Of a stretch of 64,000 nt of DNA, positions 1-7,961 are shown one piece after another. Every line of letters begins with the position of its first letter. Positions within the stretch are counted from its first letter, which is position 1. Source of the DNA: Coriobacteriaceae bacterium (GTDB lineage Bacteria; Actinomycetota; Coriobacteriia; Coriobacteriales; Coriobacteriaceae); NCBI GenBank assembly GCA_902363875.1, contig CABJBO010000003.1, positions 1 through 64,000 of the forward strand. Reading direction: 5' to 3'. A program made the position numbers and the translations under genes. The notes under the pieces are model-generated. The model was not told where the DNA came from, ran no database searches, and saw only the letters and a program-made list of their open reading frames with translations.

Positions 1-37
1 CGCAAAGGAAAGCACTTAATGTGCTTTCCGTCTTGCG
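1..37. other. Hairpin at the left window edge
   Basis: A strong stem-loop: GGAAAGCAC (7-15) pairs with GTGCTTTCC (21-29) around the loop TTAAT, and CGCAA (1-5) can extend to TTGCG (33-37). On the minus strand the inner stem is followed by TTTGCG, so it could be a weak second terminator beyond pnp or a terminator for a gene outside the window. The flanking T-run is short. Confidence 0.4.
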
Positions 38-86
38 CAGGACTGTAGAGCAGGAAACTTCATATGCGGCCCTCCCGGGCGCAAGC

Positions 87-115
87 AAAAGGGCGACCCC
101 TGTCCGGAGTCGCCC
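87..115 (-). terminator. Rho-independent terminator of pnp
   Basis: GGGCGAC (91-97) pairs with GTCGCCC (109-115). On the minus strand the stem is followed by TTTT (87-90). It lies 26 bases after the pnp stop codon, so it ends the pnp transcript. Confidence 0.8.
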
Positions 116-140
116 TTGCGGTGCTGGTTATGTACGGCTG

Positions 141-2387
141 TTACTCGGCGTCGTGGTGACGGCGGGGCTTGCGGCCTCCGTTGTCACCGGGACGGCGCGG
201 ACGGTCGCTGCGCTCGGAGCGCTCGCGACGCGGACGCTCACGGCGCTGGAAGTGCTCGCCGTCGCCCTCGGAGGAACCCTCGGCGCGAGCCGGAGCCTCA
301 GGCTTGTCAAGACGATCGAGCGAGATCTTGCCGCGATCGTCGACCTCGATGACGACGACCTTGACCTCGTCGCCGACGTTGAGGACGTCCTCGACCTTCT
401 CCACGCGGCCCTTGGCGACGCGGGAGATGTGCAGCAGGCCGTCCTTACCAGGCAGCAGGTTGACGAAGGCGCCGAAGGGCTGGATGGAGACCACACGACC
501 GGTGTACTCCTCGCCCGGCTCGGGAACCTTGATGATGAGCTTGATACGCTCGACAGCCTGATCGACGGACTCGCCGGTGCCGCCGACAAAGACGGTGCCG
601 TCCTCCTGGATGTCGACCGAAGCGCCGGTCTCGTCCTGGATGCCACGGATGACCTTACCGCCGGAACCGATGACGTCGCGAATCTTGTCAGTCGGAACCT
701 GGATGGAGACGATACGCGGAGCGGTGCTGCGCGTGGTGTGGCGCGGCTCGGGGATCACATCGAGCATCTTCTGCAGGATGAAGGCGCGACCCTCCTTGGC
801 CTGCTGCAGGGCGCGGGCCAGGATGTCGAAGGTAAGGCCGGTGGCCTTGTTGTCCATCTGCAGAGCGGTAATGCCCTCGGTGGTGCCGGTGACCTTAAAG
901 TCCATGTCGCCAAGGAAGTCCTCGAGACCCTGGATGTCGGACAGGACCACGGTCTTGCCCTCCTCCTGGATCAGGCCCATGGCGATACCGGAGACCGGGC
1001 GCTTAATGGGCACGCCGCCGTCCATAAGGGCGAGCGTGGAGCCGCAGGTCGAAGCCATCGAAGAGGAGCCGTTGGACTCCATGACCTCGGAGACGACGCG
1101 GATGGCGTAGGGGAACTCGTTCTCGTCGGGAAGCACCGGAAGCAAAGCGCGCTCGGCCAGATTGCCATGGCCGATCTCGCGGCGCTTGGGGCTGCCCATG
1201 CGGCCGGTCTCGCCGGTGCAGAACGGCGGGAAGTTGTAGTGGTGCATATAGCGCTTGCCCTCGGTGGGCTCGATGGTATCCAGACGCTGGCCCTCGTTGA
1301 GCATACCGAGCGACAGGACGGAAAGCACCTGGGTCTGGCCACGCTGGAACAGACCGGAGCCGTGAACGAGCGGCAGGTAGTTATCCTTCACCATGATGGG
1401 GCGAATCTCGTCGGCGGCACGACCGTCGACGCGCTCGCCGGTCTCGACGACCATGGTGCGCATGGCCTTCTTCTCGAGCTTCTTGAGCGCCACGGGGATC
1501 TCGCGCTCCCAGGCGGCCTGCTCCTCGTCGGTGAACTCGGCGCGGATGGACTCCTTCAGAGCCTCGACCTTACCGATGCGGGAAAGCTTGTCGGCGTCGC
1601 GCAGGGCAGCGGCCATCTCGTCGTAGTGGGCGAAGATGCGCTCCTGGACCTCCTCGACGGGCTGGTCGAGCGGGTACTCCTTCTTGACGATAGCGCCGTT
1701 GACCTGCTCCCACTCGGCGACGAACTCGTCTTGGGCCTGGCAGAAGGCAGCGAGGGCCTCCTGGCCAAACTTCATGGCGGCGAGCATGTCGTCCTCGGAG
1801 ATCTCCTCGGCGCCAGCCTCGACCATCGAGATGAAGTCGGCAGAGCCGCCCAGCTCAAGGTCCAGATCGGAGTTCTCGCGCTCCTCATAGGTGGGGTTGA
1901 CGATAAACTCGCCGGTCTCCACGTTGCGGCCGATGCGCACGCAGGCAAGCGGGCCCTCGAAGGGCACGCCGCCGAGCGTCATGGCCAGCGAAGCACCCAT
2001 GACGTTGATGACGTCGAAGGGGTTGACCTGGTCGGCGACGAGCGAGGTAGCGACGATGTGCACCTCGTTGCGGAAGCCATCCGGGAAGCTCGGGCGGATC
2101 GGGCGGTCGATCATGCGAGCCGTGAGCGTGGCCTTCTCGCTGGGACGGCCCTCGCGCTTAAGGTAGCCACCCGGGATGCGGCCGGCGGCGTACATCTTCT
2201 CGTTGAAGTCGACGGTCAGCGGGAAGAAGTCGTAATTCTTACGCTCCTTGGAGACGACCACGGTGTCGAGCATCGTGGTGTCGCCCTGCTTGACCAGACA
2301 GGCGCCGGTGGCCTGCTTGGCAAGCTCGCCGGACTCAAAGGTGTAGGTCTTGCCGTACAGCTCAAAGGTCTTGGATACGAGTGTCAT
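141..2387 (-). CDS. pnp: Polyribonucleotide nucleotidyltransferase (PNPase)
   Basis: A 3'-to-5' phosphorolytic exoribonuclease that degrades mRNA and trims structured RNA; it works as a trimer in the cytoplasm. The 748 residues show the complete family order: first RNase PH domain (about 12-145), helical linker (about 150-230), second RNase PH domain (about 320-540), a KH domain with the GSGG loop (about 556-615) and an S1 domain (about 625-690). The C-terminal tail of about 55 residues is rich in Arg, Glu and Pro and probably disordered, as in other actinobacterial PNPases. The ATG at 2387 follows AAAGGAGA at good spacing. It lies downstream of rpsO, the classic rpsO-pnp pair, but the rpsO terminator between them suggests partly separate transcripts. 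Confidence 0.97.
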   Translation of the reverse strand: MTLVSKTFELYGKTYTFESGELAKQATGACLVKQGDTTMLDTVVVSKERKNYDFFPLTVDFNEKMYAAGRIPGGYLKREGRPSEKATLTARMIDRPIRPSFPDGFRNEVHIVATSLVADQVNPFDVINVMGASLAMTLGGVPFEGPLACVRIGRNVETGEFIVNPTYEERENSDLDLELGGSADFISMVEAGAEEISEDDMLAAMKFGQEALAAFCQAQDEFVAEWEQVNGAIVKKEYPLDQPVEEVQERIFAHYDEMAAALRDADKLSRIGKVEALKESIRAEFTDEEQAAWEREIPVALKKLEKKAMRTMVVETGERVDGRAADEIRPIMVKDNYLPLVHGSGLFQRGQTQVLSVLSLGMLNEGQRLDTIEPTEGKRYMHHYNFPPFCTGETGRMGSPKRREIGHGNLAERALLPVLPDENEFPYAIRVVSEVMESNGSSSMASTCGSTLALMDGGVPIKRPVSGIAMGLIQEEGKTVVLSDIQGLEDFLGDMDFKVTGTTEGITALQMDNKATGLTFDILARALQQAKEGRAFILQKMLDVIPEPRHTTRSTAPRIVSIQVPTDKIRDVIGSGGKVIRGIQDETGASVDIQEDGTVFVGGTGESVDQAVERIKLIIKVPEPGEEYTGRVVSIQPFGAFVNLLPGKDGLLHISRVAKGRVEKVEDVLNVGDEVKVVVIEVDDRGKISLDRLDKPEAPARAEGSSEGDGEHFQRRERPRRERSERSDRPRRPGDNGGRKPRRHHDAE

Positions 2388-2490
2388 TGTTCTCCTTTAC
2401 CCCACAGGCCCCTTGCCTGCAGGCTTCTCATGTGACGCGGGCCCCCTGCCCCCGCCACGCTTCAGAGCGTGATTGTTCACGCCCTTACAC
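2388..2490 (-). promoter_or_regulatory. Structured leader between rpsO terminator and pnp
   Basis: The 103 bases before pnp hold the hairpin CACGCT/AGCGTG (2456-2471, loop of four) and the palindrome GCCTGCAGGC (2415-2424). In enterobacteria the pnp leader folds into an RNase III substrate used for PNPase autoregulation. Similar use here is only inferred. No clear sigma-70 promoter was identified in the interval. Confidence 0.35.
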
Positions 2491-2522
2491 AAAAAGAGCG
2501 CCCCGCTGCGCAGGACGCTCTT
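2491..2522 (-). terminator. Rho-independent terminator of rpsO
   Basis: AAGAGCG (2494-2500) pairs with CGCTCTT (2516-2522). On the minus strand the stem runs into a T-tract (2491-2495). It lies 16 bases beyond the rpsO stop, so some transcripts end here and read-through would reach pnp. Confidence 0.8.
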
Positions 2523-2537
2523 AGCATGTACAAATCC

Positions 2538-2816
2538 TTACTGGATGTTGTCGCGGATGCCCAGAGCCTTGATGAGCTCACGGTACTCGACGATGTCGTT
2601 CTTCTTGATGTAGGAGAGAAGACGACGACGACGGCCGACGAGCATGAGCAGGCCACGACGGGTGTGGAAGTCCTTCTGGTGGGACTTCATGTGCTCGGTC
2701 AGCTCCTTGATGCGCTCGGACAGGATGGCGACCTGAACCTTGGGGTTACCGGTATCGACCGGGGAGTTACCGAACTGGGCAGTCAGCTCCGCCTTGCGCT
2801 CTTTGGAAACAGTCAT
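2538..2816 (-). CDS. rpsO: 30S ribosomal protein S15
   Basis: A primary binding protein of the 16S rRNA central domain, placed at the S15 site where it helps bridge to the 50S subunit. The 92 residues match the usual S15 length (about 89) and carry the conserved DTGNPKVQVAILSERI region and the basic GRRRRLLSYIKK helix. The ATG at 2816 is chosen because AAAGGTGAA stands just upstream and the homologous protein begins near here; the longer upstream reading frame has no family similarity. A 138-base gap to recO probably holds a promoter, since ribosomal protein genes are normally transcribed strongly, but only weak -10-like sequences are visible. Confidence 0.96.
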   Translation of the reverse strand: MTVSKERKAELTAQFGNSPVDTGNPKVQVAILSERIKELTEHMKSHQKDFHTRRGLLMLVGRRRRLLSYIKKNDIVEYRELIKALGIRDNIQ

Positions 2817-2954
2817 TGTTTCACCTTTCGTTTCGCGTCGCCTGTGGGCGACTCCATTCGCCTCGGACTGGGAAGCCGCCGGTGGAGCGAACATCCAAGG
2901 TCGAGGTACCAACAGGTCGGTATGTTACCACAAGCGGCGCGCGCCTGCGCATCA

Positions 2955-3704
2955 TCACCGACCCAACATGAATTCCATCGCACGGAGCCGCTGATCGGTG
3001 TGCGTGGCGGCCCAAACATGCGAAAGCCCCAGCAAAAACGCAGCCGTATGCGGATCGATCTGCTCGTCCATAAGGGCATCGAAGGTCATGGACATCAGAG
3101 CGCGCAGCCATGCGACCTCGCCGACCGATACCAACTCGGCGCCAGGCACACTCGAGGCGCACGACCCGCACAGAAGCCCGCCGGCCTGGGCCGAGAAATG
3201 CGAGAGCATGGGATCGCCGCACGAGACGCATGCCGTGAAATCGGGGCGGTAACCAACGTGCGACAGCAGTTTAAAGACAAAGGCCGCCACGAGCAGGTCC
3301 ATATGTGCCGAGTCGAGCCCGCAGCCGACAAGCGTGAGCGCCCGCTGCGTGATGGCAAAGGTAAATGGATCCTCGGCATCCTCGAACGAGCACACGCGCG
3401 CAACCTCGGCAATCGCGCTAGCGGCACAGGTCGACTCGTAGTCAGGAGCGGCACCGAGCGGCGCCTCCATAAGCTCCGCCTGAGAAACCACGTCGAGCGA
3501 CCGTCCATGCGCGAGCAGCATATCGACGGTACAGAAGAGCTCGCAGCGGGCTGCAAGGCGACCGCCAGGCTTACGCGCGCCCTTAGCCACGGCACGCACC
3601 TGCCGTCCCCGTTCGTCGAGCATCGTCAAGATCAGGTCGGTTTCCTTGAGCTTCGTCTTGTCGAGGACGAGCACCTTTGTGCGATATGTGCGAGAGCCTG
3701 CCAT
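2955..3704 (-). CDS. recO: DNA repair protein RecO
   Basis: A recombination mediator that binds single-stranded DNA and SSB and, with RecR, loads RecA at gaps. The 249 residues have an N-terminal OB-fold (about 1-80, with the KETDLIL strand) and a helical C-terminal half. A zinc finger is formed by Cys159, Cys162, Cys179 and Cys182 (CVSC and CGSC pairs). The start ATG lies 12 bases after the era stop, and era-recO is a widely conserved pair, so they are co-transcribed. It is a normal-length, intact member of the family. Confidence 0.95.
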   Translation of the reverse strand: MAGSRTYRTKVLVLDKTKLKETDLILTMLDERGRQVRAVAKGARKPGGRLAARCELFCTVDMLLAHGRSLDVVSQAELMEAPLGAAPDYESTCAASAIAEVARVCSFEDAEDPFTFAITQRALTLVGCGLDSAHMDLLVAAFVFKLLSHVGYRPDFTACVSCGDPMLSHFSAQAGGLLCGSCASSVPGAELVSVGEVAWLRALMSMTFDALMDEQIDPHTAAFLLGLSHVWAATHTDQRLRAMEFMLGR

Positions 3705-3716
3705 GAACGCCGAGGC

Positions 3717-4787
3717 TTAATCTTCGGCGTTATAGCCAAAGCGGCGAATCTGCGCCTCGTCATCGCGCCAGCCGGCCTTGACCTTCACGTCGAGCTCCAA
3801 AAAGACCTGAGTGCCAAAGATGCGCTCAAGGTCACGACGGGCATCAATGCCAATATGCTTGATCATCTCGCCGCCCTTGCCGATGATGATGCCCTTCTGC
3901 CCTTCGCGCTCGACGTAAATCGTGGCGTGCACGCGAAGGACCTTCTTGGTCTGCTCGAGCGCGTCACAGATGACGCCCACGGAGTGAGGGATCTCGTCGC
4001 GGGTGCGACGCAGGACCTTCTCGCGCACAAACTCGGCAACGAGGGTCTCGTCGGACGTGTCGGTGCCCATGTCCTCGGGGAACCAGCGCGGGCCCTCGGG
4101 CAAAAAGTGAGCGACGGTCTCGATAAACGCATCGACGTTGAAGTTCTTGACCGACGACGTCACGATCTCATCGTCGTATTCCATAAGCTCGTGAGCGGCC
4201 TTGAGCTGTTCCATAACCTGGGCGGGATCGGCCTCGTCGGCCTTCGTGAGCACCAGGACCTTTTTGGAACGAGCGTTCTTGACGCGCTCGGCAACCCAGG
4301 CGTCTCCCCTGCCAATCGGCTTGGTGGCATCAATCAAAAACGCGACGACGTCTACGTCATTGAGCTCAAACAGGGCACTCTTGTTGAGCTCGGAGCCCAG
4401 GCCGTCCTTGGGCTTGTGGATACCCGGCGTGTCAACGAAGACCAGCTGGTAACCGGGGCGGTTGACCACGGCGCGCATACGGCGGCGGGTCGTCTGGGCC
4501 ACCGGAGAGGTGATGGCGACCTTCTTGCCGTAACAGGCGTTGAGCAGCGTGGACTTGCCGGCGTTGGGGCGACCGACCAGGGCCACAAAGCCGCTGCGGA
4601 AACCGGGTTCCACGTCGCCAAAGCCCGCGAGGCTCTCATCCTCGTCGCACAGGGCATCGAGTTCCTCGTCGCTCATACCCTCAAACGGATCGAACTCCTC
4701 GACCTCGTCAAACGAATCGGCACCTTCAGCCTCGTCCAGGACCTCGTCATCCAAAACTTCATCGGTAGGCTGCATATTGTCGGACAT
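3717..4787 (-). CDS. era: GTPase Era
   Basis: An essential GTPase that binds the 3' end of 16S rRNA and checks 30S assembly. The G1 loop GRPNAGKST is at 72-80, the switch region has DTPG at 119-122, G4 reads TKAD (181-184) in place of the usual NKxD, and a type II KH domain carries IGKGG (302-306). The core is standard. An N-terminal extension of about 60 residues, dominated by Asp and Glu, is added, giving 356 residues against about 300 for most Era proteins. The ATG at 4787 has AGAAAGGGA upstream, so the extension appears to be translated. It lies in the conserved phoH-ybeY-dgkA-era-recO run. Confidence 0.96.
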   Translation of the reverse strand: MSDNMQPTDEVLDDEVLDEAEGADSFDEVEEFDPFEGMSDEELDALCDEDESLAGFGDVEPGFRSGFVALVGRPNAGKSTLLNACYGKKVAITSPVAQTTRRRMRAVVNRPGYQLVFVDTPGIHKPKDGLGSELNKSALFELNDVDVVAFLIDATKPIGRGDAWVAERVKNARSKKVLVLTKADEADPAQVMEQLKAAHELMEYDDEIVTSSVKNFNVDAFIETVAHFLPEGPRWFPEDMGTDTSDETLVAEFVREKVLRRTRDEIPHSVGVICDALEQTKKVLRVHATIYVEREGQKGIIIGKGGEMIKHIGIDARRDLERIFGTQVFLELDVKVKAGWRDDEAQIRRFGYNAED

Positions 4788-4799
4788 GGGAATCCCTTT

Positions 4800-5177
4800 C
4801 TAAATTAAGTCGAGCGCGTGGGCAAAGACAAGCAAGCCAACGATCGCGGCGGTAATGGAAAGAACGTATACAGAGGCAGCGGCGATATCCTTCGCGCGCT
4901 TGGCCAGCGGATGCAGCTCCTGGGTCGCCAGGTCGACAATCGCCTCCATGGCGGTATTGCACAACTCGCCGTGAATCACCAGGCCGCAGCAGATGATGAC
5001 CGTAGCCCACTCGGCAATATCGAGCCCAACGATGCAGCCGGCGATGACGGTGCACACGCCCGCCACGAGCATGACCTTGATATTGCGCTCGGTCTTGACG
5101 GCGGTGACGAAGCCCTCCATGGCGTATGAGAACGACTTTAAAAAGGACGGATGGTCCTTGTTCGATCCGGGAATCAT
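4800..5177 (-). CDS. dgkA: Diacylglycerol/undecaprenol kinase, DgkA family
   Basis: A small integral membrane kinase. In Gram-positive bacteria the family mainly phosphorylates undecaprenol, recycling the lipid carrier for cell-wall synthesis. The 125 residues contain three hydrophobic segments (about 33-52, 56-72 and 98-120) and the signature GELCNTAMEAIVDL with the following HPLAKRAKDIAAA, which holds the ATP- and metal-binding acidic residues. The ATG at 5177 follows TAGGAGCC, which overlaps the ybeY stop. Placement between ybeY and era is the common Gram-positive arrangement. Lipid specificity cannot be read from the sequence. Confidence 0.93.
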   Translation of the reverse strand: MIPGSNKDHPSFLKSFSYAMEGFVTAVKTERNIKVMLVAGVCTVIAGCIVGLDIAEWATVIICCGLVIHGELCNTAMEAIVDLATQELHPLAKRAKDIAAASVYVLSITAAIVGLLVFAHALDLI

Positions 5178-5186
5178 AGACGGCTC

Positions 5187-5696
5187 CTAGTCGTGGGCAT
5201 GATTGGTAATGGGGCCGACGTGGACGAGTTTGGGGTCCTCACCGCGCTCAAGCGCCAGGTCGCGCAGAATGGCGTCCTCGCGGGCCTCCATGACCTCGGC
5301 CTCGTCGTCCTCGATGTGGTCATAGCCCAGCAGGTGCAGCATTCCGTGTACGAGCATCAGACGGCACTCATCGGCGGGACTATTGCCAAAACCGGGGGCC
5401 TGACGGGCAATAACCTGCGGGGCCAAGATAATATCGCCGAGCTCGAGCGTCTCATCGGCGGGAATGTCATCGTCAAAGGCCGAATCGCACTCAAACGAGA
5501 GCACATCGGTGGTGCGGTCGATACCGCGCCACTCGTGGTTGAGCTCGTGCATCTCGTCCTCGTCGACATACGAAAGGGAAATCTCGACGTCACGCTCAAC
5601 GTCCTCGGCGGCAAGCACGACCTCGCAGATGTGCTCCACCTCTTGCGCGTCGAGCAGCGTATCGAGCTCGGCATCGTTGCTGATCAATACACTCAA
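5187..5696 (-). CDS. ybeY: Endoribonuclease YbeY, rRNA maturation factor
   Basis: A zinc-dependent single-strand RNase needed for 16S rRNA 3' maturation and ribosome quality control. The zinc site HGMLHLLGYDH gives His117, His121 and His127. The 169 residues are typical. The start is TTG at 5696: it overlaps the phoH stop as TTGA and has AAAGGAG seven bases upstream, which strongly implies translational coupling to phoH. The preceding strand motif RTTDVLSF is also conserved in the family. Confidence 0.95.
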   Translation of the reverse strand: MSVLISNDAELDTLLDAQEVEHICEVVLAAEDVERDVEISLSYVDEDEMHELNHEWRGIDRTTDVLSFECDSAFDDDIPADETLELGDIILAPQVIARQAPGFGNSPADECRLMLVHGMLHLLGYDHIEDDEAEVMEAREDAILRDLALERGEDPKLVHVGPITNHAHD

Positions 5697-6679
5697 CGGG
5701 ACTCCTTTCGGTCGCGCGAGCGCTGCTCACGCACGTCATCATAAGCATCGTATGCCTCGACAATACGACCCACCAAGGCATGGCGCACCACGTCGGCACG
5801 CTCGAGGTGAGAAAATGCCACATCGTCGACACGGCCCAAAATCTTCTCGACATCCGCCAAGCCGCCACGACGACCCACCAGGTCGCGCTGGCTCAGGTCG
5901 CCGGTAATCACGAACTTGGAATTAAAACCCAGACGCGTCAGGAACATCTTCATCTGCTCGGGCGTTGTGTTTTGCGCCTCATCGAGCACCACAAAGGCAT
6001 CGCTCAGCGTTCGACCGCGCATGTAGGCGAGAGGAGCGATCTCGATCACGCCACGCTCCATAAGCTCATCGGTGCGTTCGCGATCCATCATGTCAAAGAG
6101 GGCATCATAGAGCGGACGCATATACGGGTCGATCTTTTCCTCGAGGGTGCCGGGCAAAAAGCCCAGGTTCTCCCCCGCCTCGACAACCGGGCGCGTCAGG
6201 ATCAGGCGGCCTACCTCATGGCGCTTAAGCGCGGCGACGGCGAGCGCCATGGCCAGATAGGTTTTACCGGTACCGGCGGGACCGAGGCCAAACGTGATGG
6301 TAGAAGAGCGGATAGCATCCACATAGCGCTTTTGGCCGAGCGTCTTGGGGCGGATGACGCGACCGCGATACGATAGCAGCACGTCATCGCGCAGCGACGA
6401 GGCATCATGCTCGCCGTCGCGCAGAACGGCCAGACAGCGCGAGACATCATCGGCAGAAAGCGTGCGCCCGGCATCAGCCTCACGAAAGGCATGTTCGAAA
6501 AAACGCGCGACCAGCTCGACTTCGTCCGGATCGCCGCTCACGGCAACGCTGTCACCGCGGGCAACCACATGGGCACGCACCAAATTCTCGAGCGCACGAA
6601 GGACGCCGTCGCCGGCGCCCAAAACGCGCGAGGGGTCGATACCCTCAGGAACGGTAAGTCTAATCTTCGAGGCTTCCAT
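5693..6679 (-). CDS. phoH: PhoH-like ATPase
   Basis: A P-loop ATPase of the PhoH/YbeZ type, linked genetically and physically to YbeY in rRNA and RNA processing; its exact activity is unsettled. The N-terminal part resembles a KH-like region (about 25-65); Walker A is GPAGTGKT (133-140) and Walker B is VLDEAQN (231-237), followed by sensor-like TGDLSQRD. I choose ATG 6679 (328 residues) since GGGAGG lies just upstream; an upstream ATG at 6784 would add 35 residues without family character. It overlaps mtaB by 20 bases and ybeY by four, so the three are one transcript. Confidence 0.94.
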   Translation of the reverse strand: MEASKIRLTVPEGIDPSRVLGAGDGVLRALENLVRAHVVARGDSVAVSGDPDEVELVARFFEHAFREADAGRTLSADDVSRCLAVLRDGEHDASSLRDDVLLSYRGRVIRPKTLGQKRYVDAIRSSTITFGLGPAGTGKTYLAMALAVAALKRHEVGRLILTRPVVEAGENLGFLPGTLEEKIDPYMRPLYDALFDMMDRERTDELMERGVIEIAPLAYMRGRTLSDAFVVLDEAQNTTPEQMKMFLTRLGFNSKFVITGDLSQRDLVGRRGGLADVEKILGRVDDVAFSHLERADVVRHALVGRIVEAYDAYDDVREQRSRDRKESR

Positions 6680-7952
6680 GAACCTCCCTGCGTGCATGGA
6701 CCAAGCCGGAATCATCGACTCCGATGATAGCAACATCGAGCAGGCACGGGGCTGTGAGTCCACAGGTATCATCGAGACGGGCATGATGGAACGATCCGAG
6801 CGTCAAATTGTCACCGTACTCAAGCACGGCACGCTCGACGGTACCCACGCGACGGCGGGCATCGGCAACCGCGAGCTCCTGAGCCGCCGCGCGCATGCGA
6901 CGGCTGCGCTCGACCATAACCTCGGGGGGTACCTGGTCGGGCATGTCGGCGGCGAGGGTGCCGGGGCGCTTGCTATAGCGGAACACGTGCATGCGCGAAA
7001 AGCCCACGCGACGGCACAGCGCCAGCGACTCCTCGAACTCCTCGTCCGTCTCGCCAGGAAAACCGACGATAACGTCGCACGAAAGTGCGGCCTGTGGCAG
7101 GTTCGCGCGAATCATGCGCACCGTATCCTCAAAGGCCTCGGCACTATAGGGACGGCCCATGCGATGCAGCGTCGCCGTGCAGCCAGACTGCACGGGCAGG
7201 TGCAAAAACGGCGCGATACGCTTCGGATATCGAGCCATCACCTTGAGCAAGCGCTCGGAAATATCCATGGGCTCAACCGAGGAGATACGCACATGGGCGA
7301 TCTCGGTGCGCTCCATGATGGCCTGGAGCAGTTCATCGATCTCGACATGTTCGTCAGTCGCGCTCTTGCCGTCATAGGCACCCAGGTTCACACCGGTCAG
7401 CACGACCTCGGGCACGCCGGCCTCCTGAGCTTCACGCACCTGTTCGAGCACGGACTCGACGGGCACGGAACGCTCGGGGCCGCGGGCCTTCCACACGATG
7501 CAATAGGTGCAGCGGTGGTTGCAGCCGTCCTGGATCTTCACGCCCAGCCGCGAACGACCGAGCGCATCGACAACGTCGCCATCGCTGCAGGCGGGCACGC
7601 TATCGGATTCGACACCCAGCACCTCGCAGACGCGCTCGGCGACGTCAATCTTGGACGGTTCGGCGATCACACGATCGGAAAGCTCCAGCAGCTCCTCGGG
7701 ATGCAAGTTAACGACGCATCCGGTTACGACCACGTAAGGCTCGCCCGGATAGGCCAGGGCGTGACGAACGGCCTTGCGGGTCTTGGCCTCGGCCTCCCCC
7801 GTCACGGCACAGGTATTGATAACGATCAGGTCGGCGTCCCGGGGCTCCACCATCGCAAAGCCCAGGCGCATAAGATCGGCAGTGATACGGTCGGACTCAA
7901 CCCGGTTGACACGACAACCGAGGTTGACGACGGAAATATGGGGTGCGAGCAC
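6660..7952 (-). CDS. mtaB: tRNA t6A37 methylthiotransferase MtaB
   Basis: A radical SAM enzyme that turns t6A into ms2t6A at position 37 of ANN-decoding tRNAs. It has the N-terminal UPF0004 domain with cluster cysteines Cys13, Cys48 and Cys79, the radical SAM motif CNHRCTYC (Cys144, Cys148, Cys151), the conserved GVNLGAY and SSVEP stretches and a C-terminal TRAM-like segment. It has 430 residues, normal for the family. The start is GTG at 7952, nine bases after the dnaJ stop. Order dnaJ-mtaB-phoH resembles the dnaJ-prmA-rsmE-mtaB order of many Gram-positive genomes, with prmA and rsmE missing here. Confidence 0.93.
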   Translation of the reverse strand: MLAPHISVVNLGCRVNRVESDRITADLMRLGFAMVEPRDADLIVINTCAVTGEAEAKTRKAVRHALAYPGEPYVVVTGCVVNLHPEELLELSDRVIAEPSKIDVAERVCEVLGVESDSVPACSDGDVVDALGRSRLGVKIQDGCNHRCTYCIVWKARGPERSVPVESVLEQVREAQEAGVPEVVLTGVNLGAYDGKSATDEHVEIDELLQAIMERTEIAHVRISSVEPMDISERLLKVMARYPKRIAPFLHLPVQSGCTATLHRMGRPYSAEAFEDTVRMIRANLPQAALSCDVIVGFPGETDEEFEESLALCRRVGFSRMHVFRYSKRPGTLAADMPDQVPPEVMVERSRRMRAAAQELAVADARRRVGTVERAVLEYGDNLTLGSFHHARLDDTCGLTAPCLLDVAIIGVDDSGLVHARREVHGSLED

Positions 7953-7961
7953 ACGGGCTCC

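Noticed and set aside
21..2435. 804-codon plus-strand open frame opposite pnp
   Set aside because: It mirrors pnp in the antisense frame that stays open in GC-rich genes; the protein is low-complexity Leu/Asp/Gly/Ala-rich and no start signal fits.
2469..4808. 779-codon plus-strand frame across rpsO, recO and era
   Set aside because: It spans several real minus-strand genes and their gaps and has no recognisable domain.
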